Shown here: piece after piece, positions 1 through 6,870 of the stretch
Layout of the letters: every line of letters begins with the position of its first letter
Position numbering within the stretch: the first letter of the stretch is position 1
Source: Treponema sp.
Lineage (GTDB): Bacteria; Spirochaetota; Spirochaetia; Treponematales; Treponemataceae
Assembly (NCBI GenBank): GCA_017963165.1
Contig: JAGCTZ010000191.1
Span: forward strand, 1 to 18,355
Length of the DNA stretch: 18,355 nt
Reading direction: 5' to 3'
Notes under the pieces: model-generated
The model's database searches: none
What the model was told of the DNA's origin: nothing
The model's input: only the letters and a program-made list of their open reading frames with translations
Position numbers and translations under genes: made by a program

Positions 1-609
1 ACATGGCTCCGCGCAATCGGCGATACAATCGGTAAACGCGCCGAAGTTGAAGCTTATATCGAAAAGCAGCGTGCAATTTTCATTCCGCAGATTGAAGAAG
101 TTACAAAACAGCTGAAAGGACTGCGCGCTGTAATCGGAATGGGTCCGGGCTTTACTTATGAAATTGCCCGCGTTCTTCAGGAATTCGGTATGACTGTAGA
201 ATATGCGCTTGCATGGCACTATGACTATAAATATGACAATGGAAAAGTTCCGCCTGCACTCGAGCATCTTTTGAAGACTTCTCCAAAAGACATGAAGGTT
301 GCTGTCGCAGACCAGCAGAACTACGAAGTTTTGAACATTCTCAACCACTTTAAGCCTGATGTCTACTTCAGCCGTCACCCGGGTACAACGGTTTGGGCAA
401 TCAAGCAGGGCTATGCCGCTGTTTTTGTCGCCGACGAATATACCGTATTCGGCTACGAGGGCACTTTGAGCTTTGCAAAGCTTATCCGCGACACAGTTAC
501 AAACCGCAGCTTTGAAAAGAATCTTGCTGCCAGAATCAAGCTTCCATACACAAAATGGTGGTACGAGCAGAACGCAGACAAATTTATTAAAGAAGAGGTG
601 AAGAAATAA
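1..609 (+). CDS. Nitrogenase component 1-like (NifD-like) protein, C-terminal part; 5' end outside the window
   Basis: The frame is open from base 1 to the TAA at 607-609, giving the last 202 residues. The fragment aligns with the C-terminal domain of NifD-type proteins and with the complete D-like protein at 2384-3841: a WLRAI helix at the left edge, a GMGPGF segment near residue 47, the FKPDVYFSRHP strand-turn, and a closing FGYEG motif. The P-cluster cysteines and the cofactor Cys would lie upstream and cannot be checked. Aligning on the final G(F/Y)xG motif puts Val where NifD has its cofactor-ligating His442, so this subunit probably does not hold a cofactor in the nitrogenase way. A NifE-like scaffold role or a K-like role are options. 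It is most likely the tail of a separate H/D/K-type set further left. Family assignment is firm; function is open. Confidence 0.85.
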   Translation, partial: TWLRAIGDTIGKRAEVEAYIEKQRAIFIPQIEEVTKQLKGLRAVIGMGPGFTYEIARVLQEFGMTVEYALAWHYDYKYDNGKVPPALEHLLKTSPKDMKVAVADQQNYEVLNILNHFKPDVYFSRHPGTTVWAIKQGYAAVFVADEYTVFGYEGTLSFAKLIRDTVTNRSFEKNLAARIKLPYTKWWYEQNADKFIKEEVKK

Positions 610-610
610 C

Positions 611-689
611 TGTCATCCCGAACTCGTTTCGGGATCTACTAGTAGATGCTGAGCTGAAAGCCGCCGAAGGTTAACAAGTTCAGCATGAC
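611..689. repeat. Intergenic two-hairpin repeat element
   Basis: The ends are imperfect inverted repeats, GTCATCCCGAAC (612-623) and GTTCAGCATGAC (678-689). Inside are an 8-bp stem ATCCCGAA/TTCGGGAT (615-622 with 628-635), a perfect 14-bp palindrome ATCTACTAGTAGAT (634-647) and a stem ATGCTGA/TCAGCAT (646-652 with 680-686). This is the layout of short dispersed palindromic intergenic repeats that start with GTCATCCCGAA in many bacterial genomes. No second copy is in this window. It starts one base after the stop of the gene on its left and may help end or stabilise that transcript, although no clear T-run follows. Confidence 0.6.
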
Positions 690-712
690 GGTACATTGTT
701 TGGAGGCAAAAA

Positions 713-1693
713 ATGGCAAAACAAATACACGAATCATTGACAGAACTTGTAGGAAACACACCGCTTGTGCGTCTGCATGGCTACGAAAAGAAATTCGGGC
801 TTAAGGCGCATTTGCTTGCAAAAGTGGAATATTTCAACCCGATTGGAAGTATTAAAGACCGGATAGTCTTACGCATTATAGAAGATGCCGAAAAAGCCGG
901 AAAAATCAAGCCGGGCGTTACAACTCTTATTGAGTACACAAGCGGAAACACCGGAATTGCCGTCAGCGCAATCGGCGCAATGAAAGGCTATAAAGTTCAG
1001 ATTTATCTTCAGGAAGGCGTAAGCAAAGAGCGGCTTCAGGTAATGAAGGCTTTTGGTGCTAAAGTCCAGAAAATTGGTGAAGTACCGGAATTGCAGGAAG
1101 CGCTTAAGGCTACCAACAATGACTTTGTTGCCGCCACGAATCTTTTGAAGCAGCATATCCGCGAGAGAGTTGCAGCCGGCGATGATATTTTCTTTGTGGA
1201 CCAGATGCTTAATCCGTTAAATCCGCAGGCTCATCACGATACAACCGGCGAAGAAATCTGGGAGCAGACTGAAGGTAACCTTGCAGCTGTTGTCAGCGCA
1301 GTCGGTACAGGCGGAACAATCCGCGGTGTAAGCGACTATATTAAGGCAAAGAGCAGCAGCGTAAAAATTATTGCAGTTGAGCCTGCTCTTGATGCAACAG
1401 CTCTCACAGGCATTCACAACTTTACAGAAGTGCCTGAAGAGCGCGTACCAATCTCATTAAAGAATAAGCCTGATATTTATGACGAAGTGCTTATCGGAAG
1501 GGTAGAAGGCTCATTTGAAGCAGCACGCGCAGTTGCAAAAACAGACGGTGTGCTCGTCGGCAACTCAAGCGGTGCAGCACTTTGGGGCGCAACAGAAATA
1601 GCCAGACGCCCTGAATTTGAAGGCAAAAACATTGTCGTCATTTTCCCTGATACAGGCCTGCGCTATTTGAGTACAGCCCTTTTTGAAGAGTAG
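713..1693 (+). CDS. Divergent cysteine synthase (O-acetylserine sulfhydrylase family, fold type II PLP enzyme)
   Basis: This 326-residue protein has the cysteine synthase motif order: GNTPLVRL (14-21), the PLP lysine K48 in NPIGSIKDR, the substrate loop TSGNTG (76-81), the phosphate-binding GTGGT (198-202) and a C-terminal PDTGLRYLST. The family makes cysteine from O-acetylserine and sulfide in the cytosol. It departs from housekeeping CysK at several places: EYTSGNTG instead of EPTSGNTG, QEGVSKER where CysK usually has PETMSxER, and PDTGLRY instead of PDTGERY. A shift in the sulfur donor, for example to a thiol, is therefore possible but unproven. The ATG at 713 has GGAGG at 702-706. The radical SAM gene starts 1 base after its stop. 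Its place between two nitrogenase-like segments suggests it assimilates the sulfur they release. Confidence 0.88.
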   Translation: MAKQIHESLTELVGNTPLVRLHGYEKKFGLKAHLLAKVEYFNPIGSIKDRIVLRIIEDAEKAGKIKPGVTTLIEYTSGNTGIAVSAIGAMKGYKVQIYLQEGVSKERLQVMKAFGAKVQKIGEVPELQEALKATNNDFVAATNLLKQHIRERVAAGDDIFFVDQMLNPLNPQAHHDTTGEEIWEQTEGNLAAVVSAVGTGGTIRGVSDYIKAKSSSVKIIAVEPALDATALTGIHNFTEVPEERVPISLKNKPDIYDEVLIGRVEGSFEAARAVAKTDGVLVGNSSGAALWGATEIARRPEFEGKNIVVIFPDTGLRYLSTALFEE

Positions 1694-1694
1694 T

Positions 1695-2294
1695 ATGGTA
1701 ATTGTTTATCCTGTTCATTCAGGGCTTTATATAAACCTTACGAACCGCTGCCCATGTGCCTGCACTTTCTGCATCAGACAGAAGGATGAAGGCGTTCATG
1801 GCAGCGATTCATTATGGCTTGAACATGAGCCTGATTTTGAAGAAGTCAAAAAAGCTTTAGAGGCCGCTGATTTTTCCTCCTATTCAGAAATTGTTTTCTG
1901 CGGTTACGGCGAGCCGACTGAAGCATTTGAAGTCTTAAAGCAGACTGCCGCTTTTGTAAAAAAGAATTCCAGGCTTCCTGTCCGTCTTAATACCAACGGA
2001 CTTGGAAATCTTATCAACAAAAGAAACATTGTCCCTGAAATGAACGGATTAATTGACAGACTTTCAATCAGTCTGAACTCAAGCGATGCGGTAACCTACG
2101 AAAAAATTGTACGCCCGGCATTTGCAGAAAAATCCTATCCCGCTCTTTTAGATTTCATAAAAGAAGCAAAAAAATATATTTCTGATATTACACTCACAAC
2201 TGTCTCATCGACAATTTCAGCTCAGGATGAAGAAGCCTGTAAAAAGCTTAGTGATGAGCTTGGTGTAAGCTTCCGGGCAAGAGCCTTTGTCTGA
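1695..2294 (+). CDS. Small radical SAM protein, TatD family-associated type
   Basis: A 199-residue protein. The 4Fe-4S/SAM motif CxxxCxxC is formed by C19, C23 and C26, with an additional C21, and is followed by IRQ. The opening GLYINLTNRC and the downstream LWLEHEPDFEE resemble the TatD-associated radical SAM family as I know it. A GYGEPTE segment (SAM-binding GGE-like) and an RLNTNG strand follow. The start is the ATG at 1695, one base past the cysteine synthase stop, with GAAGAG at 1685-1690 as ribosome site; a TTG at 1683 in the same frame is less likely. The reaction of this family is not known to me. No tatD gene is next to it here. It is too short and lacks the features of NifB, so it is not evidence of nitrogenase cofactor synthesis. 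Confidence 0.8.
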   Translation: MVIVYPVHSGLYINLTNRCPCACTFCIRQKDEGVHGSDSLWLEHEPDFEEVKKALEAADFSSYSEIVFCGYGEPTEAFEVLKQTAAFVKKNSRLPVRLNTNGLGNLINKRNIVPEMNGLIDRLSISLNSSDAVTYEKIVRPAFAEKSYPALLDFIKEAKKYISDITLTTVSSTISAQDEEACKKLSDELGVSFRARAFV

Positions 2295-2320
2295 TTATTA
2301 AATCAGGCTATCATTTTTTT
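2289..2320 (+). terminator. Rho-independent terminator after the radical SAM gene
   Basis: The stem is GTCTGATT (2289-2296) with AATCAGGC (2301-2308), 8 pairs including one T-G, around an ATTA loop. The run TATCATTTTTTT follows. The stem overlaps the radical SAM stop codon. It separates the cysteine synthase/radical SAM transcript from the downstream D/K pair. Confidence 0.7.
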
Positions 2321-2321
2321 C

Positions 2322-2374
2322 TATAACATCAATAAAAGAAAAGTATTAGTCAAGTTTCTGTTTTTTGCTATAGG
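2322..2374 (+). promoter_or_regulatory. Candidate promoter and regulator site of the nitrogenase-like pair
   Basis: TATAACATC at 2322-2330 and the following bases match the distal element upstream of the permease gene at 17414-17446 at 25 of 33 positions. In that alignment TAGTCA (2347-2352) falls at the place of the -35 box, and TATAGG (2369-2374) lies 47 bases downstream of the first TATAAC, close to the 48 seen at three other promoters. The conserved proximal half TAGGTAAT is missing. A start of transcription near 2381 would leave almost no leader before the ATG at 2384, so the layout is uncertain; TATAAC at 2322 could instead be the -10. Confidence 0.35.
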
Positions 2375-2383
2375 ATGAGGCCT

Positions 2384-3841
2384 ATGGAAAAACAGATTCA
2401 AGATACACTAAGAGATATGCACCCGGGCTTTGCAGATGTGCAGGTCGGTCAGTCCGGAGAACTCAGGAAAAAGGCAGAGGCACACTGCCTTAAAAATGCA
2501 CACAGGACTTTTGAGCAGGGAATTCAGTGTGTTCAGGTAAACAGCATGAATGCGCTGGTAAGCCTTCAGGATACGGTGATGATTATTCATTCACCGCCAG
2601 GCTGTTCCTCGTGCGCCGCTCTCGGGGCAATTGACCGCCTTGGAGTCTACAAGCATCACATGGGACGGGATAATGCACCGGACAGCCGTTTAATCTCTAC
2701 CTCGCTTGGAGAAAAGGAAGTAATTCTCGGCGGTGAAAAACGTCTGGAAGAAACAATTGAAAAAGCTGTTGAACGGCATAATCCGAAAATCATTTTTGTT
2801 CTTTCTTCCTGTGCGGCTGCAATTATCGGCGATGATATTGATGCCGTCAGTGAACGCATGCAGGAAAAATACAAGGACAAAGGAATCGTTATTGCACCGG
2901 TTCACTGCGAAGGCTTTAAATCCCGTAACCATGCAACAGGTTATGATCTTGCACTTGCGACACTTCAGAACTATGTAATCCGCGATTCGCACCCACCTAA
3001 GCAGAAAGGGCTTATAAATCTTTTTGCGACACATTCTTTAAGCTATGCAGATCAGAAAGAAATGAAGCGTATGCTTAACGCAATCGGGCTGGATGCAAAC
3101 ATTCTTCCGTACAACGCAACTTACGAAGATATCATGAAGATTCCTGCAGCGGAATATAATATTTCTGTCTGTCAGATTTTTGGTGATGAATACATGAAGT
3201 TTCTGAACAAAAAATACGGAACTCCATACACTGTGACGAACATGCCGATTGGAATCAGAAGCACAAACCGCTGGCTCCGTGCAATTGCGGCACTCGCTGG
3301 AAAAGAAAAGGAAGCAGAAGCATTTATTGAAGCTGAAACAGACGCAGTTGCCGGAGAAATTTCTGCAATCAAAAGAAAGACCGAAGGACTTCGTGCCTGC
3401 ATTACTGCCGGTACTGGCCGGGGCTTTGCAGCAGCAACTCTGATTGGTGACTACGGCATGAAGCTTCTCTGTATGCACACGCCTTATTATGATGAAGCTT
3501 ACATTGATGATTTTAAACGGCTTGAAGAAATGCATGGCGAAGATTTCCTTGTAAACATTGCGGACATGCAGCCTTATGAGCAGGTAAATCTTCTTCTGAA
3601 GTTTAAGCCGGATGTTTTTATCGGAATGTCGAACTGGGTTTCAAGAATCGGAATTCCATCCCTTCATATTCTTGATTCAAAGCGGCCGACTTTCGGTTAC
3701 CGCGGTGCGCTGTACCTCGGCAGAAAAATTGAAGATGCTCTGGACAACAACAACTTCAACAAAAATATTTCGCAGTTTTCGAAAAATGCCTACCGTGAGG
3801 AATGGTATAAAAAAGACGCCTTCAGCTATCTGGAAAAATAA
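2384..3841 (+). CDS. Nitrogenase component 1-like alpha subunit (NifD-like reductase)
   Basis: This 485-residue protein aligns with NifD along its length. Cysteines C49 (GIQC), C74 (SPPGC) and C143 (LSSC, followed by IIGDDID) match the three alpha-subunit P-cluster ligands, with spacings of 25 and 69 against 26 and 66 in Azotobacter NifD. C263 (NISVCQIFGDEYM) aligns with cofactor ligand Cys275. H428 aligns with His442: both lie exactly ten residues before the G(F/Y)xG motif. A protein keeping both ligands should hold a large nitrogenase-type cofactor, unlike the dark-type protochlorophyllide and F430-pathway reductases. The start is the ATG at 2384, with AGGA at 2372-2375 eight bases upstream; the in-frame ATG at 2375 has no ribosome site. 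The beta-like gene follows after 14 bases. Methylthio-alkane reductase, another C-S reductase or an uncharacterised nitrogenase-like group are the options. The electron-donating H protein is not in the window. Confidence 0.88.
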   Translation: MEKQIQDTLRDMHPGFADVQVGQSGELRKKAEAHCLKNAHRTFEQGIQCVQVNSMNALVSLQDTVMIIHSPPGCSSCAALGAIDRLGVYKHHMGRDNAPDSRLISTSLGEKEVILGGEKRLEETIEKAVERHNPKIIFVLSSCAAAIIGDDIDAVSERMQEKYKDKGIVIAPVHCEGFKSRNHATGYDLALATLQNYVIRDSHPPKQKGLINLFATHSLSYADQKEMKRMLNAIGLDANILPYNATYEDIMKIPAAEYNISVCQIFGDEYMKFLNKKYGTPYTVTNMPIGIRSTNRWLRAIAALAGKEKEAEAFIEAETDAVAGEISAIKRKTEGLRACITAGTGRGFAAATLIGDYGMKLLCMHTPYYDEAYIDDFKRLEEMHGEDFLVNIADMQPYEQVNLLLKFKPDVFIGMSNWVSRIGIPSLHILDSKRPTFGYRGALYLGRKIEDALDNNNFNKNISQFSKNAYREEWYKKDAFSYLEK

Positions 3842-3855
3842 AAGAGGTAATGACT

Positions 3856-5151
3856 ATGGAACATTGTACTGAACGACCACGAAATTTCTGTTCGCTGCAT
3901 GGCGCTCTTGATGTCATCGGCAATATATATAAGGCAATCCCGATTCTTCATGCCAGTCCGGGCTGTTCAATGCAGGCATCGAATCTGACAAACCTGTATT
4001 ACCTTGGCGGCTATCACGGACTGCCAAGTACAAACGCCTATGAAAAGGAAGTTGTATTCGGCGGAACGAAACGCCTTGAAGAAACAATTAAGGGCAGCAT
4101 TGAAATTATGGACGGCGAGTTTTATGCCGTACTCACAGGCTGTTCAATGGGAATCAACGGCGACTATACAGACAACATTGTAAGCAAGTTTGACGGTAAT
4201 CCTTACCCTGTAGCAAATATTGATACGGCTGGGTTCCGCGGTGACACCTACACCGGCTACAATATGGCTCTGCTCGCAACTGTAAAGAAGCTTGCACAGA
4301 AGACGGAACGAAATCCGCGGCTCGTAAATATTTATGGCCAGCCGCCAAGCTCTGACATAACTTTCCGCGGAGACCTAGAAGAAATCAAAAGAATTCTCGC
4401 AACAATCGGTGTGGAAGCAAATACATTTTTTATCAACCGTGACGGAATCAGTCAGCTGAAAAATTCAGGCAACGCCGCGCTGAACATAAACCTTTCTCCG
4501 TGGCTCGCAAAAAATGTTGATGTTTATTACAAAATTAATTTTGATATTCCGACACTGACACTGCCGGGCTGGCCGGTAGGACCAAAAGACACTGCAGATT
4601 TTCTTACAAAAGTTGCAGCGGCACTTAACGAGGCCGCCGGAGAAGGGCAGCCGGAAGCTGTACCTGCAAGCGTGCTCGAAAAAGCAGTCTATAAAGAGCA
4701 GCTGTATGCCTATGAATACCTCGACTCGCTCTTCGGAAACTTTGAGCGGCACCGCTTTGTTCTTGTAGGCGAAAGTACGAAGACGCTGGGCATTGCACGG
4801 TTTTTAGTAAATGTTCATGGGCACATTCCGCTCGCAGTTATTTTTACAGACAGTGTTCATGAAAATGCAAGGGAAGCAGTGCGTCAGGAAATTCAGCTTC
4901 TGGAATGTAACAGAAAAGCAGATGTCTACTTTGAAAACGATCTGTACGAAATCGAAAAAATTGTTCTGCAATACAAAGAACGGGCAACCCTTTTTCTAGG
5001 AAGTTCGTATGAAAAGAAAATTGCAGCTAAGCTGAATGCCTTTTTCGCAATAACGTCGAATCCATGTCTGGACAGGCAGATTCTTAACAAGACACATATT
5101 GGAAGCAGGGGCTGCATTTCTCTTGTAGAAGATTTGTATAATCATTTTTAA
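3856..5151 (+). CDS. Nitrogenase component 1-like beta subunit (NifK-like)
   Basis: This 431-residue partner of the preceding gene is shorter than NifK, mostly at the N-terminus. C12 (PRNFC), C37 (SPGC) and C96 (LTGC, followed by GINGDYTDNI) match the beta P-cluster ligands Cys70, Cys95 and Cys153: the spacings are 25 and 59 here against 25 and 58. The AIPILHASPGCSMQ segment is typical of the family. The ATG at 3856 is chosen because AGAGG (3843-3847) lies 8 bases upstream; the in-frame ATG at 3850 would leave only 2 bases. The two subunits should form an alpha2-beta2 tetramer with the P cluster at their interface, fed by a NifH-like ATPase encoded elsewhere. A strong terminator 23 bases downstream closes the transcript. 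Confidence 0.88.
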   Translation: MEHCTERPRNFCSLHGALDVIGNIYKAIPILHASPGCSMQASNLTNLYYLGGYHGLPSTNAYEKEVVFGGTKRLEETIKGSIEIMDGEFYAVLTGCSMGINGDYTDNIVSKFDGNPYPVANIDTAGFRGDTYTGYNMALLATVKKLAQKTERNPRLVNIYGQPPSSDITFRGDLEEIKRILATIGVEANTFFINRDGISQLKNSGNAALNINLSPWLAKNVDVYYKINFDIPTLTLPGWPVGPKDTADFLTKVAAALNEAAGEGQPEAVPASVLEKAVYKEQLYAYEYLDSLFGNFERHRFVLVGESTKTLGIARFLVNVHGHIPLAVIFTDSVHENAREAVRQEIQLLECNRKADVYFENDLYEIEKIVLQYKERATLFLGSSYEKKIAAKLNAFFAITSNPCLDRQILNKTHIGSRGCISLVEDLYNHF

Positions 5152-5174
5152 AAAAATAAAAAATTAATAGTACC

Positions 5175-5215
5175 GGCACTGAATCGACAGGAGGGGAGGT
5201 TCAGTGCCTTTTTTT
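5175..5215 (+). terminator. Strong rho-independent terminator after the nitrogenase-like pair
   Basis: A perfect 9-bp stem GGCACTGAA (5175-5183) / TTCAGTGCC (5200-5208) encloses a 16-base loop and runs straight into seven T (5209-5215). It separates the D/K transcript from the amino-acid importer. Confidence 0.92.
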
Positions 5216-5227
5216 ATAATTTTCTCC

Positions 5228-5260
5228 TATAACACTTATAAGAATTTTATATTTCACACG
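5228..5260 (+). promoter_or_regulatory. Distal AT-rich element of the importer promoter
   Basis: The element opens with TATAACACT and ends with TTTCACACG, which contains the likely -35 box TTCACA (5253-5258). It starts exactly 48 bases before the TATAAC of the proximal operator. Related sequence stands at the same distance at 9672 and 17414. It could be the recognition half of a two-site LysR-type promoter. Confidence 0.45.
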
Positions 5261-5275
5261 ATTTCGCAAATCTTA

Positions 5276-5302
5276 TATAACATAGCAAGCTAGTAGGTAA
5301 TC
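5276..5302 (+). promoter_or_regulatory. LysR-type operator, site A, overlapping the -10 of the amino-acid importer promoter
   Basis: TATAACATA-N9-TAGGTAATC is an imperfect dyad (6 of 9 pairs match) with a central T-N11-A LysR box. The same element stands at 9720, 15027 and 17462. TTCACA (5253-5258) lies 17 bases before TATAAC (5276-5281), so the left half doubles as a plausible -10, and the right half would lie just downstream of the transcription start. Confidence 0.65.
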
Positions 5303-5333
5303 AAATGGACGGCCGCCGAAAAATTACCAAGCT
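5288..5333 (+). other. Possible stem-loop in the importer leader
   Basis: GGTAAT (5296-5301), part of the operator, pairs with ATTACC (5323-5328). The outer AGCT (5288-5291) can pair with AGCT (5330-5333), and CGG/CCG forms a small inner stem. The GGAGG ribosome site at 5336 follows directly, so the fold could affect translation. I recognise no known riboswitch. Confidence 0.3.
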
Positions 5334-5346
5334 ATGGAGGAATAAT

Positions 5347-6177
5347 ATGAAATCAGGAACAAAAAAACTTTTTGCTGTACTCGCAGTATTAGTTGTATTT
5401 GCAGGAACTCTTTCTGCAAAACCAAAGAAGGAAAAGAAACAGAAACAGAAGGTTCAGACTATTGTAGTCGGAACAGGAACTAACTTCCGTCCTTACTGCT
5501 ATCTGGACGAAAAAGGAAATCTTGCAGGCTACGAGCTTGAAGTTCTCAGGGCAATTGATGAACTTCTTCCTCAGTATGAATTCAAATACGAAACATACGA
5601 CTTTGCAAATATTCTTCTTGCACTTGCCGCAGGAAAAATTGATGTAGGTGCACATCAGTATGAATCAAATCCTGAACGTAGAAAGAATTATCTTTTCACA
5701 GAACAGGGCTACAATTCATACACAAAATACATCTTCGTTTTGAAGAACCGCAACGACATCAACAGCTGGGATGACCTCATCGGAAAAACAGCTACAGCAA
5801 GCACAGGCAGTGCAACTGCTACAATCCTCAAGAACTACAATGATTCTGTATCTGCCGACAAGAAAATCAACGTAATTCTTACAAATCAGGAAACACAGGA
5901 ACAGTTTGTTGCCGCAATGAAAAACGGAACTTATGACGCTGGTTTTGCAATCAGAAGCGTAATCGACCGCTACAACAAAGAATGGGGCGACATCTTCAAG
6001 ATTGCAGATCAGAAAAATCCTATTTCAACTTCAAGCTCATATTTCATTTTCAACAAGGATAAAGGCAAGGAAATTAAGGAAGCCTTTGACTGGGCACTTG
6101 CTCAGCTGATTGAAAAAGGAGAGCTTTCAAAAATCTCAATCAGAACTTTAGGCGGTGACTATACTCATGACGAATAG
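5347..6177 (+). CDS. Amino-acid ABC transporter, periplasmic substrate-binding protein (SBP_bac_3 family), likely cystine/sulfur amino acid
   Basis: A 276-residue family 3 solute-binding protein. The signal peptide spans residues 1-20 or so: positively charged start, a hydrophobic core LFAVLAVLVVFAGTLSA, then a very lysine-rich linker. The mature part opens with IVVGTGTNFRPYCYLDEKG and GYELEVLRAIDE, the usual first lobe that contacts the ligand's amino and carboxyl groups. The ATG at 5347 has GGAGG at 5336-5340 six bases upstream; an in-frame ATG at 5305 would put 14 charged residues before the signal peptide and is rejected. First gene of a coupled SBP-permease-permease-ATPase operon, the same gene order as the Bacillus TcyKLMN cystine system. 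Polar amino acid import is firm; cystine or a related sulfur compound is inferred from gene order and neighbours. Confidence 0.88.
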   Translation: MKSGTKKLFAVLAVLVVFAGTLSAKPKKEKKQKQKVQTIVVGTGTNFRPYCYLDEKGNLAGYELEVLRAIDELLPQYEFKYETYDFANILLALAAGKIDVGAHQYESNPERRKNYLFTEQGYNSYTKYIFVLKNRNDINSWDDLIGKTATASTGSATATILKNYNDSVSADKKINVILTNQETQEQFVAAMKNGTYDAGFAIRSVIDRYNKEWGDIFKIADQKNPISTSSSYFIFNKDKGKEIKEAFDWALAQLIEKGELSKISIRTLGGDYTHDE

Positions 6178-6865
6178 TTTCTTTTCCTGGAGCAGACTGT
6201 TTGAATACATTCCGCTCCTCATAAAAAAACTGCCAGTCACTTTTGAGATTGTGTTTTTATCTTTCATTCTGGGGTCGCTGCTGGCTCTTCTGCTGGCAGT
6301 AATCAGAATAAAAAAGATTCCGGTGTTGAGCCAGATAATCCGTGTATTCATTTCGTTTGAACGCGGAACTCCAATGCTGGTGCAGATGCTCGTTGTTTAC
6401 TACGCGCTTCCGCTGGCACTGGAGGCTCTCCTGGATATTTCAACCAGAGGCTGGAACCGGATGACGTTCGTAATAATCACCTTCATTCTGAATGAGGGTG
6501 CCTTCCTTTCGGAAACTTACAGAGCGTCAATAATTGCAATTCCAAAAGGGCAGAGAGAAGCTGCCCTTGCCTGCGGACTTACAGGAAGTCAGACCTTTTT
6601 TAAGATAATCCTTCCACAGGCCATAAGAATTGCAATTCCACCGGCAGGCTTAAACCTGATTGGTATTTTTCAGAGTACATCGCTTGTCTATATGATTGGT
6701 GTACTTGATATGCTTGGAATGGCAAATGCAATCGGAGCCCGAACAGGACATACGATTGAAAGCTATCTTTTTATAACTTTGATTTTTGTAATTGTGAATC
6801 AGCTGCTGACAGCATTGTTCAGAAAGATTGATAAGAATCTTGTATTTACATCAAAACGGAGGTAA
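6167..6865 (+). CDS. Amino-acid ABC transporter permease 1
   Basis: A 232-residue inner-membrane protein of the HisM/GlnP class. Helices are visible near residues 20-45, 65-85 and 100-120 and in the C-terminal third. The cytoplasmic EAA loop that docks on the ATPase reads REAALACGLTGSQTFFKIIL, followed by PQAIRIAIPP. The start is the ATG at 6167, overlapping the binding-protein stop by 11 bases, with AGGCGG at 6150-6155; a GTG at 6155 lacks a ribosome site. Two different permeases in one operon point to a heterodimeric pore, as in TcyL/TcyM. Confidence 0.9.
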   Translation: MTNSFFSWSRLFEYIPLLIKKLPVTFEIVFLSFILGSLLALLLAVIRIKKIPVLSQIIRVFISFERGTPMLVQMLVVYYALPLALEALLDISTRGWNRMTFVIITFILNEGAFLSETYRASIIAIPKGQREAALACGLTGSQTFFKIILPQAIRIAIPPAGLNLIGIFQSTSLVYMIGVLDMLGMANAIGARTGHTIESYLFITLIFVIVNQLLTALFRKIDKNLVFTSKRR

Positions 6866-6870
6866 GACAA

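Noticed and set aside
3038..3535. Long open frame on the minus strand opposite the D-like gene
   Set aside because: Its translation is rich in Cys, Phe and Asn with no domain, as expected from the antisense of a conserved coding gene.
2384..5151. Classical molybdenum nitrogenase (nifDK) for nitrogen fixation
   Set aside because: The N-terminal parts are short, the motifs are divergent and no nif assembly gene is in view. Without the H gene and the left flank it cannot be fully excluded, but the sulfur-type context fits a different reductase better.
5305..5346. Earlier ATG start for the amino-acid binding protein, adding 14 residues
   Set aside because: It would place a charged segment before the signal peptide, and the ATG at 5347 has an ideal GGAGG spacing.
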